Shown piece by piece: positions 1 through 8,714 of a DNA stretch of 40,641 nucleotides. The notes beneath the pieces are model-generated. The model had not been told where the DNA came from. It saw only the letters and a program-made list of their open reading frames with translations, and did not search any database. Every line of letters begins with the position of its first letter. Within the stretch, counting starts at the first letter, position 1. The position numbers were made by a program, and so were the translations under genes. Source of the stretch: an uncultured Lachnospiraceae bacterium (GTDB lineage: Bacteria > Bacillota > Clostridia > Lachnospirales > Lachnospiraceae); NCBI GenBank assembly GCA_947626915.1, contig CANQUA010000106.1, forward strand, positions 1 through 40,641. The letters run 5' to 3'.

Positions 1-189
1 GATGACGCTTTGGTGCAAAAGATTCTGGAAGTGTTAAGACGCAAACCAGAAATTTCACAAGGCGAAATGGCAGAAGAACTTGGGACTACAAGACGGGTGA
101 TTCAAAAGAAAATGACTCTTTTGAAAGAAGCAGGACGTATTGAACGTGTCGGCGGCAAGCGTTATGGTCACTGGATAATCCATGAATAA
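1..189 (+). CDS. C-terminus of AlbA_2/RecG-like ATP-binding regulator (partial)
   Basis: The gene is open at the left edge and the frame runs to TAA at 187-189, giving 62 residues. The visible part is a winged-helix domain (ISQGEMAEELGTTRRVIQKK, then KEAGRIERVGG), the usual C-terminal module of AlbA_2/Schlafen-AAA_4 proteins, often annotated as putative ATP-dependent DNA helicase or transcriptional regulator. The N-terminal AlbA_2 domain would lie outside the window, so the family assignment is inference from the winged helix and the RVGGKRYGHW ending. A complete paralogue-like gene lies at 30564-31874. An isolated GntR/MarR-like winged helix is the alternative. Confidence 0.55.
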   Translation, partial: DDALVQKILEVLRRKPEISQGEMAEELGTTRRVIQKKMTLLKEAGRIERVGGKRYGHWIIHE

Positions 190-289
190 AATCCATTAAA
201 CGGGCTTAGTAAAGTTGAGACGATGGGATTTTGGAACTATTCCCACAGAGGGAAGTCTTGAGGCGGCCGGCAAACTTGTGCGACTCCAT

Positions 290-754
290 ATAATAAGTAG
301 GATCAGGGGCATTGACATGTTTCCGCATACGAGCGCGGCTGTTAAAATGGTGTTTTTGAGGGTAAAAAGGCCGTTGATATATTTCCGAGAACGAACAAGC
401 CGATTTGTGGTAATTCTGACATCAATCTGGGGCAATCGAGCCATGTAGAAACCGCCGTTTGTTTGAGCAGACAGAAGTCAAACGATGTGACCGGGAGCGA
501 GGCGGAGTTAAAATAACCGAAACCCGTCCCGCTGCTGAGAAGAAAGCCCGTTATGAGGAAATCAAGGAATATGTGCGGGAAAAATTTGGAAGGAAGGTCA
601 GCCGCTTTTATACCGCACAGGGTTAAACGCAAGTGCAGGATTATTGAGAGAGAGTTATAATAAGCCGAAATCAGAGAGCGCTAAACAGCCCCAATGCTCA
701 TCTGAGAAAGAGGCGGCAACCAGGACAGCGCTGCAATATTTCAAGATGATATAA
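290..754 (+). pseudogene. Decayed C-terminus of rlmD-like 23S rRNA (uracil-C5)-methyltransferase
   Basis: No open frame spans this stretch, but three plus-strand fragments in different frames match the C-terminal tail of clostridial RlmD/RumA proteins as I recall it. They are a GIDMFPHTS segment (about 308-333), HVETAVCLSRQK from 442, and a tail reading EKKARYEEIKEYVREKFG from about 537, resumed after a frameshift near 620 with YNKPKSESAKQPQC and ending ALQYFKMI, TAA at 752-754. DMFPHT-HVET is a conserved motif of TrmA-type uracil methyltransferases. At least two frameshifts, one stop at 514-516 and an insertion separate the pieces, and the upstream catalytic domain is absent. It is therefore a dead remnant, probably left by rearrangement at a mobile-element boundary. 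Confidence 0.7.
334..440. other. 107-bp insertion inside the rlmD remnant, flanked by CGAG
   Basis: Removing 334-440 joins ...CCGCATACGAG to CCATGTAGAAACC in frame and restores the contiguous protein motif PHTSHVETAVCL. The four bases CGAG occur immediately before the insert (330-333) and as its last four bases (437-440), as expected for a short target duplication or a microhomology-mediated event. No terminal inverted repeats were seen and the insert encodes nothing recognisable. Confidence 0.5.
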
Positions 755-782
755 CCGTGCACGCATAGCATAGGAGAGCTCT

Positions 783-1685
783 ATGATTCAAATGAAATTT
801 GTAACCAAAGAACCGATCAATAAAGGCTGGTCATGTGATCGGAAATATTGTGCGGTAACCGCTGACGGTACAAAATATCTTTTGCGGATTACGCTCCAAG
901 AGAAAAGCGCAGGCCGTGCGGACATGTTTCGTATGCAGCAGGAGGTCGCGGCGTTGGATGTGCCCATGTGTAAACCCGTTGAGTTGGGCGCCTGTGAAGA
1001 TGGTGTATATATGATTCAAACGTGGATTGACGGGGACGACGCGGAGAGCGTAATCCCTTCCTTACCGGATACCGAGCAATACGTATACGGGTTGGAAGCC
1101 GGACGTATTTTGCGGAAGATCCATTCCATACCGGCGCCGGAAACGCGGGAGGACTGGGAAAGCCGCTTCAACCGGAAGATGGACGGAAAGATCCGGAAAT
1201 ATATGGAATGTCCGATCCATTATGAAAACGGACAGGCGTTCATCGATTACATACAGGAAAACCGCTATTTGCTGAAAGGCCGGCCGCAGGTTTTCCAGCA
1301 CGGCGATTATCATATCGGCAATATGATGATCGACCGGGACGGAAAATTGCAGATCATCGATTTTGACCGGTATGATTTTGGCGATCCGTGGGAGGAGTTT
1401 AACCGCATCGTATGGTCCGCGCAGAAATCCCCGCTCTTTGCATCCGGCATGGTGAACGGTTATTTTGACGGCGATGTTCCGTTGGAATTCTGGAAGCTGC
1501 TTGCCCTGTATATAGCGAGCAACACGCTTTCTTCCGTATATTGGGCGATCCCGTTCGGACAGGATGAAGTAAACACCATGCTGAATCAGGCGAAGGATAT
1601 TCTGAACTGGTATGACAATATGCGCAATCCGATGCCGGCGTGGTATTTACCATTGGATGCGCGGGAGAAAAATCGGAGACCATAG
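783..1685 (+). CDS. Aminoglycoside phosphotransferase (APH) family kinase
   Basis: A 300-residue protein of the APH/choline-kinase-like fold. The Brenner-type catalytic loop HGDYHIGN lies at residues 173-180 (catalytic D175, N180) and the metal-binding IIDFD at 191-195. The N-terminal lobe is short and recognisable by LLRI and the MQQEVAAL helix. The length matches small cytoplasmic APH-family kinases of Firmicutes, which include antibiotic kinases and enzymes with unknown small-molecule substrates; substrate cannot be read from the sequence. An AGGAG Shine-Dalgarno at about 772 precedes ATG 783; a second ATG lies three codons in. The gene stands alone, downstream of a decayed rlmD and convergent with the XRE gene. 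Confidence 0.8.
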   Translation: MIQMKFVTKEPINKGWSCDRKYCAVTADGTKYLLRITLQEKSAGRADMFRMQQEVAALDVPMCKPVELGACEDGVYMIQTWIDGDDAESVIPSLPDTEQYVYGLEAGRILRKIHSIPAPETREDWESRFNRKMDGKIRKYMECPIHYENGQAFIDYIQENRYLLKGRPQVFQHGDYHIGNMMIDRDGKLQIIDFDRYDFGDPWEEFNRIVWSAQKSPLFASGMVNGYFDGDVPLEFWKLLALYIASNTLSSVYWAIPFGQDEVNTMLNQAKDILNWYDNMRNPMPAWYLPLDAREKNRRP

Positions 1686-1714
1686 CAGTCCTTTGAATGG
1701 CTGCAGTATGATTT

Positions 1715-2287
1715 TTATATCCTCCAAACCGCAATTGCCGCGATGATTGCGCCGGCACAACCGCCGGCCAGGAATTTGAGGACAGTTTGATATGGCCGTT
1801 TTCCAATCTCCCGCTGCTTCTGAATATTGTCCAGCGTTTTTCCCTCGTTGAAAGCAACGATTTCTTTGTAAGTCTGAATATCGTTGCTTTTTTTGAGTTT
1901 TTCGACCCGAACGGCCGTTATGAGAGTTATCAGGTACAGGATTGCCCAGATAACAACCCCATAAATCTTCAAAAATACGACCAGGGGAACAAATACGGCA
2001 ATGCTTGCAAGAAAAAGCACCGAGAACCGTTTTCCAAGCTGATTGAATTTTTCGACTTCTTCCGTGTTAATTTCCTGCTTCATGATTTCAATATCTCCTT
2101 TTATCAATTGGTCAAGAGATATTTCAAATAAGGAGCTGAGAGCCAGCAGACTGTGGATGTCCGGATAACTCTTTTCATTTTCCCAGTTGGAAATCGTCTG
2201 CCGTGTGACATATATTTTCTCTGCGAGCTCCTCCTGCGAAAGGCCCAGCGCGCTGCGCAGCTTTTTGATCTGTGATCCTATCTCCAT
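1715..2287 (-). CDS. XRE-family regulator with C-terminal membrane domain
   Basis: From ATG 2287 the product has 190 residues. This start is preferred over an upstream in-frame one because GGAGG sits 8 bases before it. Residues 1-60 form a Cro/C1-type helix-turn-helix (IGSQIKKLRSALGLSQEELAEK, with VTRQTISNWENEKSYPD as recognition helix). After a charged linker there are two adjacent hydrophobic segments (about residues 90-127) and a third near the C-terminus (about 172-188), so DNA-binding domain and membrane anchor are in one protein. Such XRE-membrane proteins are common in Firmicutes, often beside small transporters or peptide systems; the signal here is unknown. It is convergent with the APH-family gene. 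Confidence 0.8.
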   Translation of the reverse strand: MEIGSQIKKLRSALGLSQEELAEKIYVTRQTISNWENEKSYPDIHSLLALSSLFEISLDQLIKGDIEIMKQEINTEEVEKFNQLGKRFSVLFLASIAVFVPLVVFLKIYGVVIWAILYLITLITAVRVEKLKKSNDIQTYKEIVAFNEGKTLDNIQKQREIGKRPYQTVLKFLAGGCAGAIIAAIAVWRI

Positions 2288-2541
2288 TTCGTCCGCCTCC
2301 TTTTTTGCGAGTTCCATCCTCCTGACCTGAGAGAATTTTATCATCAGGGAATCGGTAATGTCTATCAAAAGGCTTTTACATCAGGGGTTTTGCTGTGAAA
2401 AATTTGTTTTACAGGAGAACAGGACGCCCGCGCCGGGAGGACAATCACCATTTCTCTGCCGCTTCAAAGGCTGAAGGACATCTCAGGTTGGTCCGTTCGG
2501 ATTTCTTTTGTACGGAAAGCTTCTTATCAGCCAATATAGCA

Positions 2542-3132
2542 TTATTGTTCCGTTTTCCATAACAGTGCCGCGATATTGCCAAACGCAATTTGCTCCGCTT
2601 CTGTTTCTGTAAAATCCATTTGATCTAAAATATCAAAGTATCGCTCATAAATCTCCTCTGTCCGGCAGCTGCGGCTGCACGGCCAGTCTGTGGCAAAAAA
2701 GAGGCGGTCAACAGGAAAATTTCTGAGAATCCGGCTGCATTTCTCTATACCATATTTCAAGACATAATCCGGCAGGATCGCTGAAATATCAAAATATGCG
2801 TTTAGCTTTACAGCGTCTTTCCACTGGAATCCTCCAAGATGGCTTACGATGGCAATCAAATCAGGATGGCGATCCAAAACATGGGCAATCCGGTTCGGGG
2901 CGCACACGTTTTTCTTCAGGCGGTTCGGATAACTGTGAAACGCAACGGGTATTCCGCTTTGTTCCGCAAAGGCCAGAACCGCGTCATAATTATATTTGTC
3001 CATAATCTGAATAAGGTCTGCTTCTTTTGCGCGGGAAAACTCATCATCGCAGTCCGGGTTTGCGTCCAAAACCTCTTTCGGAAGGATGTGAACATGAGAA
3101 TCTATTTTTTTAATGCTGCGTCAATCCGCCAT
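2542..3132 (-). pseudogene. Amidohydrolase (TIM-barrel) gene with early stop and internal deletion
   Basis: An ATG at 3132 has GGAGG at normal spacing, but the fourth codon (3121-3123) is TGA. Past it the same frame continues with RSIKKIDSHVHILPKEV, which carries the HxH metal-binding motif of amidohydrolase-2 family enzymes, and stays open to 2542. The C-terminal half has the expected motifs (PVAFHSYPN, IVSHLGG, LFFATDWP with the metal-ligand Asp). About 196 codons are present where this family usually has 270-300, and the sequence jumps from MDKYNYD straight to AVLAFAEQSG, so a central block appears deleted in frame. A TTG at 3069 could restart translation but would lose HxH. A related intact gene lies at 38437-39279. 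Confidence 0.7.
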
Positions 3133-3192
3133 CCAGGATACCTCCGTGAAACAATAAAACACGTGGCATAGGTTCTTTTTCCGCCGCCAATT

Positions 3193-3226
3193 AAAACGGC
3201 AGAACAGAGATTTTCTGTCCTGCCGT
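3193..3226 (-). terminator. Rho-independent terminator of the hybrid kinase gene
   Basis: On the minus strand, ACGGCAGGACAGA pairs with TCTGTTCTGCCGT (one mismatch) across a short loop, followed by TTTTAA. It lies about 55 bases beyond the kinase stop codon. Confidence 0.75.
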
Positions 3227-3278
3227 CATATACGCAGTCATTCGGGCGGCTGTTCCGAACGCCGGCCACATTTTCTTT

Positions 3279-5333
3279 TCAATCGGAGGCGCCGGGTTCT
3301 GCTGCTGCCGGAGCCGCCATCAGGCGCCGGAACGTCTCGTGCAGCGCCGCGATATCGATAGGTTTCGGTATATGCACATTCATGCCGCAGTCAAGCGCCT
3401 TCTGCACATCCTCCGAGAATGCGTTCGCCGTCATAGCCGCGATCGGGACGGTGCGCGCGTCCGGGCGCCCGCTGGCGCGGATGGCCTTCGTCGCTTCATA
3501 ACCGTTCATACGCGGCATCTGGATATCCATCAGGATCATATCGTAATATCCCGGCGCGGAGTTTGCGAACAGCTCCACCGCTTCCTGTCCGTCCTTCGCC
3601 AGGTCATATTCGACGCCTTCCAGCTTCAGAACCTCTCCGAGTATCTCCGCGTTGATTTCATTATCTTCCGCCGCCAGGATCCGTTTCCCGGGCAGGAGCT
3701 TTTCAGCCGCCTCCACGACAATTTCGGGCTCCTGTTCTTCCGCCTGCTCCGGAAGGGCGAAGTCCATGTCTACCGTAAACGTACTTCCCTCGCCTTTTTT
3801 GCTCTTTACGGTGATCGTGCCGCCCATCAGGCCCACCAGATTTCCGGTGATCGCCATTCCCAGACCGGTCCCCTGTACCGTATTGGTCAGAGAATTGATC
3901 TCGCGGGTAAACGGTTCAAAGATCGTTTTCTGAAACTCCTCGCTCATCCCAATCCCATTGTCCGTGACAATGAACCGCAGATGGGCGTAGCCCGCCGAAC
4001 GCTGCGGGCAGTTCTGGACTTCCAGCGTAATCGTACCGTTTTCCGGCGTATATTTCACCGCGTTGGTCAGAAGATTGATCAGAACCTGCGTAAGGCGCAG
4101 CCGGTCGGCCAGGATCTGCTCCGGCGTCTTTCCCTCTACACGGACGTCAAACTGCTGATTCTTCTCCTGCGCCTGCGGCGCAATGATCGTCGTGATTTCC
4201 TCCAGCAGCTCATGCAGCTGCAGCCGCGCCACATTCAGCGCCATTTTCCCGCTCTCGATCCGGCTCATGTCGAGGACGTCGTTGATCAGTCCCAGCAAAT
4301 GGCGGCTCGATGATGTGATCCGTCTCGCGTACTGACGGACCTTATCCGGGTGTTCCGCCTCATTCTCAAGCAGCGTGGAAAAGCCGACGATTGCGTTCAT
4401 CGGAGTGCGGATATCGTGGGACATGTTGGCAAGGAACATGCTCTTGGCCTCGTTGGCCTGTTTCGCCTGCATCAGCGCATCCTTGAGGATGGCGTTCTGC
4501 TTCTCTTCGCTGTGGATGATACGGTCAATGCTGCGGACCCCCATGACCGCCGAAACCGGCGTTCCGTCTGTGCGCTCGTTGACAGTAAACGTGACGACGC
4601 ACCATTCCTCCCCGCCCTCCGGCATATTTCGGATATAACGGTACTCCACCACATTCTCATCCGTCAGCGACTTCTGGATCTGCTCCGGCTGAAGCCGCTC
4701 CAGGATGTCTCCGTGCATCCGGCTGTCTGTCTTTGTGTACGCGACCCGTTTCTTAAGGAGTTCCCTGTAATCCCCTCGGGCCGCGGCATTGTGGTTGTCC
4801 GGATAGATCATGCGGTAGTAGCTGTTCACCAGATCCAGGATGTAAACCTCCCGGTAGGAGAAAGCGGTACTCTGAAGCGCCGTCCGCAGAAGCTCCTGAT
4901 CGTGCAGCTCACGGATCAGCTCGCTCTCTCGCTTCGCGTGGCTGTTCATCTTATCCGTCACATCGCTGATAAACACATAGAATACGCCGCCGTACACATC
5001 GCTTCGTACATAATGGCCGAAATCTTCCACCCAGCGCACTTCGCCGTCGCTGCAGATGATCCGGTACTCTACATAGTCAAGGTTCCGCTGGCTCTTTATG
5101 ATCTGCTTCTCGATGCTCTGCTCTACTTCGTCGAGATCGTCCGGATGCACCATACCGCGGAAGGAATTTCCCGTCAGTTTGCGAAACTGCTCCATTGTCT
5201 CACACTTATACAGATAGAGGACTTCGTTGTTGGCATAGATCAGCTCCTCGTTTCCATCCGCATGATAGATGAAAAATCCGCCGGGAATCCCTCCCATTAC
5301 ATCATCTATTTCAAGCCTGCTGATTCGATCCAT
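3279..5333 (-). CDS. PAS-containing hybrid sensor histidine kinase/response regulator
   Basis: The product has 684 residues from ATG 5333, which is preferred because GGAGG stands 8 bases upstream; the in-frame GTG at 5342 lies inside that Shine-Dalgarno. Order of domains: PAS/PAC (about 15-130), a second PAS-like region (about 155-275), HisKA with phospho-acceptor His in ANMSHDIRTPMN (about H306), HATPase with DNGIGM (about 458) and GTGLGMA (about 488), then a receiver domain with LAAEDNEIN, phospho-acceptor Asp in MILMDIQMP (about D603) and conserved Lys in HIPKP. No transmembrane segment is visible, so it should be cytosolic. Output is unclear because no DNA-binding or cyclic-di-GMP domain follows; a partner HPt or regulator elsewhere is likely. 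It is monocistronic between two intergenic regions. Confidence 0.88.
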   Translation of the reverse strand: MDRISRLEIDDVMGGIPGGFFIYHADGNEELIYANNEVLYLYKCETMEQFRKLTGNSFRGMVHPDDLDEVEQSIEKQIIKSQRNLDYVEYRIICSDGEVRWVEDFGHYVRSDVYGGVFYVFISDVTDKMNSHAKRESELIRELHDQELLRTALQSTAFSYREVYILDLVNSYYRMIYPDNHNAAARGDYRELLKKRVAYTKTDSRMHGDILERLQPEQIQKSLTDENVVEYRYIRNMPEGGEEWCVVTFTVNERTDGTPVSAVMGVRSIDRIIHSEEKQNAILKDALMQAKQANEAKSMFLANMSHDIRTPMNAIVGFSTLLENEAEHPDKVRQYARRITSSSRHLLGLINDVLDMSRIESGKMALNVARLQLHELLEEITTIIAPQAQEKNQQFDVRVEGKTPEQILADRLRLTQVLINLLTNAVKYTPENGTITLEVQNCPQRSAGYAHLRFIVTDNGIGMSEEFQKTIFEPFTREINSLTNTVQGTGLGMAITGNLVGLMGGTITVKSKKGEGSTFTVDMDFALPEQAEEQEPEIVVEAAEKLLPGKRILAAEDNEINAEILGEVLKLEGVEYDLAKDGQEAVELFANSAPGYYDMILMDIQMPRMNGYEATKAIRASGRPDARTVPIAAMTANAFSEDVQKALDCGMNVHIPKPIDIAALHETFRRLMAAPAAAEPGASD

Positions 5334-5342
5334 CGTATACAC

Positions 5343-5789
5343 CTCCTATCCGCATACTCAGACAAGTTTAAGAGATCTTCAAAACGCTTTTATTTTCTGC
5401 AGCAGGCCGTTCGATCATTTCAAAGGCTGCGGCCCATTTTGCGTCAGAATTTACGATTCACAAACGATAAAATTTTTAATGACGGGTTCCTGCTGCAGCA
5501 GACCGAAAATGCAAACGCAGCCGCTTTTTCTGCCCGGAAATTTTCAAATATTTACGACACGCTAATGATAGCATAATTGAAAATAAAAATCAAATGCTAC
5601 GTCAATTTCTTTCGGTTTTGGCGTGACGATTGTGATTGGGGAAGGTGCCGTACAGAACATTTTTTGATGCGAATGCAGCAGAGATCAGGGCAGCCGGAGT
5701 CTGCCATGAAAATATCGCAATATTATGACGGGCAGCCGGATTCTGATTCATGCATGAGGAATGGGGCATGATTGGCGAAAAACTGCGGC
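5343..5789. other. Intergenic region with decayed coding sequence
   Basis: About 450 bases lie between the hybrid kinase and the ABC permease gene. It holds the left copy of the flanking repeat (5625-5730). Around that repeat, plus-strand reading gives short protein-like pieces broken by stops and frameshifts (for example TIVIGEGAVQNIF, then FDANAAEIRAAG), suggesting an eroded gene of unknown family. No intact gene is seen. Confidence 0.4.
5625..5730 (+). repeat. Left copy of ~100-bp direct repeat flanking the Bce-like cassette
   Basis: Starts GACGATTGTGATT and ends AATATCGCAATATTATGACG. The copy at 11028-11118 has the same 13-base start, the same 20-base end and long identical blocks between (GCAGCAGAGATCAGG), with small indels. 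Same orientation, about 5.4 kb apart, enclosing the whole HTH-RR-HK-ABC cassette. Confidence 0.75.
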
Positions 5790-5817
5790 AAAAAAGGGCA
5801 GCATGGACAGCAGCTGC
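5790..5817 (-). terminator. Possible weak terminator after the ABC permease gene
   Basis: On the minus strand GCAGC pairs with GCTGC across a 10-base loop and is followed by CCTTTTTT, about 25 bases beyond the permease stop. The stem is short. Confidence 0.4.
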
Positions 5818-5839
5818 TATGGAGGGAAAATATAATGGT

Positions 5840-7939
5840 CTATTCCCCACTGCCGAGCACATTCTCCAGATCCTTTTTAATCGTATAAATCGCTGCGCCA
5901 TAGTAGCAGGCAAGGATCACCAGGATCAGCAGACAGGGGATCAGTACGCCGAATCGGAAACCGGCGCTGCCAATGTAGGCAAACACTTTATATCCATACC
6001 GGACCATAAAGGAGTAAATCAGCGGCAGAGCTGCCAGAAAGGCAGCGGCGCAGGGCAGGAAGAAATATATGGCGCTCTGTCTGCTTACCATCTTTATGAT
6101 ATCCTGCCGGTCCGTCCCGAGCTGGAATAAGGTACGATATTGAGCGCGCTGGCCGATCGTGTCTGTCGTAAGATGCAGGGCCAGGACGGTCATGCAAATG
6201 ATAAAGAAAACGATGCCGGAGTAAATTCCCAGAAGACGCATACTGGTCGCGGTCAGAGCGACGTCGTTCTGCTCCTGGGTCCGAAAACGAATCCCGATAA
6301 AAGTCAAATAATTTCTGTCAGACTGATATTTTGTCTCATACCGGTCAAACAGATACTCATATCTGTCATGGAAAGCAGCCGAAATCTCATCGCTGATGGT
6401 GCCGCAGAGACTGTACGGAACAGCTTCCCCGGTATTGGCATAATAGCAGGTGCAGGCCAGATGAAGATTCTGACAAACGTCATCCGGGAAGACGAGGATC
6501 GAGTCGTCAGAGTGGAACAGATATTGTCCTAACGGATCATTATAGACTGCCGGCTCCGCCAGATTGAGAATGGTCCCGTCGTCTAAATGAATGGCCCGGC
6601 TGCCGCTGCCTAAAGCAGCCTCGAAGGCGTCCATATCCATTTCATAATCAAGATGAACGAAAAATTCATTGCCAGCCAGAAGAACCGGTTCCATCCCTGC
6701 CATTTCCCGCATACGGTTGTAATCGGAAATATTCATAGCCAGCCTCGGCAGGTCGCGCCAGTTTTCTCTCTCGGACACGGTATTAAAATCCCGTTCCCAT
6801 ATAAAGAAGCTTCGCTGGGAAATATTCTCCGAAACGGTGATATGATGTTCCCTCAGAATCTCTCCTACAAAGGAATAGTCAATCTGAGGAATGTCGTCTA
6901 TTTCATCAATATACCGGTAGGTATTGTAAATCATCAGGTCATAGGCCATACGGTAGTTCAGGAACCCCGTGGAGATCTCTGCCAAAATCGGCATGATCAC
7001 AAAGGCCGCCAGTGAGACCGTGATTGCCAAAGTTGAAATAGAAAGGATCTTTGCGGTAGAATACACTTTTTGCGAGAGATTTCCGAGCAGCACGGAATTG
7101 ACTCCGCGGTTTTTCCATTTTTTTCGGCCCCGGACGATCGCCAATATCCACACAATGGAATGATACATGGAAAATATGCCGATGATGGCCGCAGCAATCG
7201 CCGCAGCCTGAAAACGGTTGCTGATTTCCTCCGGAATATTTCCGGCGTAAACGCCGTTCTGGCGGGTGAACTGAACTAATACCGTCCCGGTAATCCCGAA
7301 GCACAGGATCGTGATAAGAACCGAAAGAAAATAATTTCTCTTTCTCGTACTCCGGCTCTCGCTGTTTCTGTTTTCATTCAGCAGATCGATCAGTTTTATT
7401 TTACGGATTCTGCGGCTGTTGGCGAGTCCCACGAAAAGAAACGCCGCGCAGAAGAACAGAATCGTCAAAGCCATTGTATCCGGATAAAAACCAAACCGAA
7501 ATTCTGCGGTTCCTGTAATTGTCCGCATGACGAAGGTTGTGATGACGCCGGACAACACGGTTCCGGTCAGGCACCCCAGAAGCACCGCGCCCGTTCCAAA
7601 GAGAAATGTCTCCCCGAAAAAATGTTTTGCCACGGTTCGCTGTTCCATGCCGAGGATCATATAGACGGAAAATTCCCGGCTGCGCTGCTTCAGCATATAG
7701 TTGTTGATATAGCGGATCAACGCGAAGAAGATGACGGAGATTGCCAATACAGCATATCGGATCGTATTTTGAAACAGGGAGAGAGAGTAGTTCCCATTGC
7801 CGCCCAGAATGTCATTGCGGCTGCTGGTCAGGGAGAGAAAGGCAAAAAACAAGGTGCTGCTGATAACCAGGGTGAAGAAATAGAGACAATAGTCCCGTAA
7901 TGCTTTTTGGAGATTGCTCCTGAAAAGTTTAGCGTACAT
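5840..7939 (-). CDS. BceB-type FtsX-like ABC transporter permease
   Basis: From ATG 7939 the product has 699 residues. This start overlaps the ATPase stop by 11 bases, giving translational coupling. The architecture is that of BceB/VraG permeases: TM segment near 18-40, FtsX domain with several TM segments to about 300, another at about 310-335, a large predicted extracellular domain (about 340-585), then three TM segments to the end, including an IGIRFRTQEQ stretch before the second FtsX domain. In this family the large outer domain recognises lipid-II-cycle-directed peptide antibiotics (bacitracin, lantibiotics) and the permease signals flux to a paired intramembrane kinase. The paired kinase and regulator are encoded upstream here, which supports that role; the ligand is unknown. 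Confidence 0.88.
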   Translation of the reverse strand: MYAKLFRSNLQKALRDYCLYFFTLVISSTLFFAFLSLTSSRNDILGGNGNYSLSLFQNTIRYAVLAISVIFFALIRYINNYMLKQRSREFSVYMILGMEQRTVAKHFFGETFLFGTGAVLLGCLTGTVLSGVITTFVMRTITGTAEFRFGFYPDTMALTILFFCAAFLFVGLANSRRIRKIKLIDLLNENRNSESRSTRKRNYFLSVLITILCFGITGTVLVQFTRQNGVYAGNIPEEISNRFQAAAIAAAIIGIFSMYHSIVWILAIVRGRKKWKNRGVNSVLLGNLSQKVYSTAKILSISTLAITVSLAAFVIMPILAEISTGFLNYRMAYDLMIYNTYRYIDEIDDIPQIDYSFVGEILREHHITVSENISQRSFFIWERDFNTVSERENWRDLPRLAMNISDYNRMREMAGMEPVLLAGNEFFVHLDYEMDMDAFEAALGSGSRAIHLDDGTILNLAEPAVYNDPLGQYLFHSDDSILVFPDDVCQNLHLACTCYYANTGEAVPYSLCGTISDEISAAFHDRYEYLFDRYETKYQSDRNYLTFIGIRFRTQEQNDVALTATSMRLLGIYSGIVFFIICMTVLALHLTTDTIGQRAQYRTLFQLGTDRQDIIKMVSRQSAIYFFLPCAAAFLAALPLIYSFMVRYGYKVFAYIGSAGFRFGVLIPCLLILVILACYYGAAIYTIKKDLENVLGSGE

Positions 7940-8696
7940 CGGTCTGACCTCCTCCCAGCATGGTGAGAACCCCCAGTATCTTTTCAAAAAATGCTTTCCG
8001 GGAATCGCGGCCCTTTCGGATCTCGGTAAATATCGCCCCGTCCCGCAAAAACAGGATGCGGTTTGCATAGCTGGCGGAAAAAGCGTCATGCGTCACCATC
8101 AGGATCGTTGCCCCCAGCTGTTCATTGATACTCTGCATGGTGCTGAGAAGCATCTGGGAAGAATGGCTGTCCAGGGCCCCGGTCGGTTCATCGGCGAGGA
8201 TCAGCTTCGGCTGATTGACAATGGCTCTGGCGCAGGCGCAGCGCTGCTTCTGACCGCCGGACACCTGATAGGGATACTTGTCTAAAATGTCCGCAATACC
8301 CAGAGTACCGGCTATTTCTGTTATTTTCCTCTCGATTTTGGAGGCGGGCACCTGGTTAATCGTCAGGGCCAGCGCGATATTTTCGGAGATCGTCAGTGTG
8401 TCCAGCAGGTTAAAGTCCTGAAAGATAAAGCCGAGATTTTCCCTGCGGAACCGCGCCAGTTCCTTTTCTTTGATTTCCGTCACGTCGGTTCCGTCCAGAT
8501 CGATATGTCCCGCGCTGACTGTGTCGATCGTGGAGATGCAGTTCAAAAGCGTCGTCTTGCCGGAGCCGGACGCGCCCATGATGCCGACAAATTCCCCAAC
8601 GCTTACGGAAAAGCTGATGTCGTCGATCGCTTTTGTGATGCTGCCCTGGCTGCCGTAATATTTTTGAATATGCTCCAGACGCAATATTTCTGGCAT
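7929..8696 (-). CDS. BceA-type ABC transporter ATP-binding protein
   Basis: The product has 255 residues from ATG 8696 with an AAGGAG Shine-Dalgarno; longer in-frame starts would run into the repeat-containing leader. Walker A GASGSGKTT (41-49), Q-loop in FIFQDFNLLDTLT, signature VSGGQKQR, Walker B LILADEPTGALDS and the H-loop in MVTHD are all present. It is the MacB/BceA type of ATPase, which energises FtsX-like permeases rather than a classical importer. Its last codons overlap the permease start. The 380-base gap to the kinase gene, with its own promoter candidate, suggests that the transporter pair is separately induced by the adjacent regulator. Confidence 0.9.
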   Translation of the reverse strand: MPEILRLEHIQKYYGSQGSITKAIDDISFSVSVGEFVGIMGASGSGKTTLLNCISTIDTVSAGHIDLDGTDVTEIKEKELARFRRENLGFIFQDFNLLDTLTISENIALALTINQVPASKIERKITEIAGTLGIADILDKYPYQVSGGQKQRCACARAIVNQPKLILADEPTGALDSHSSQMLLSTMQSINEQLGATILMVTHDAFSASYANRILFLRDGAIFTEIRKGRDSRKAFFEKILGVLTMLGGGQTDVR

Positions 8697-8714
8697 GATT
8701 GGTGCTCCTTCCTG

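Noticed and set aside
4350-5576. 408-codon plus-strand frame opposite the hybrid kinase
   Set aside because: No domain or convincing Shine-Dalgarno. The minus strand encodes PAS, HisKA and HATPase motifs over the same bases.
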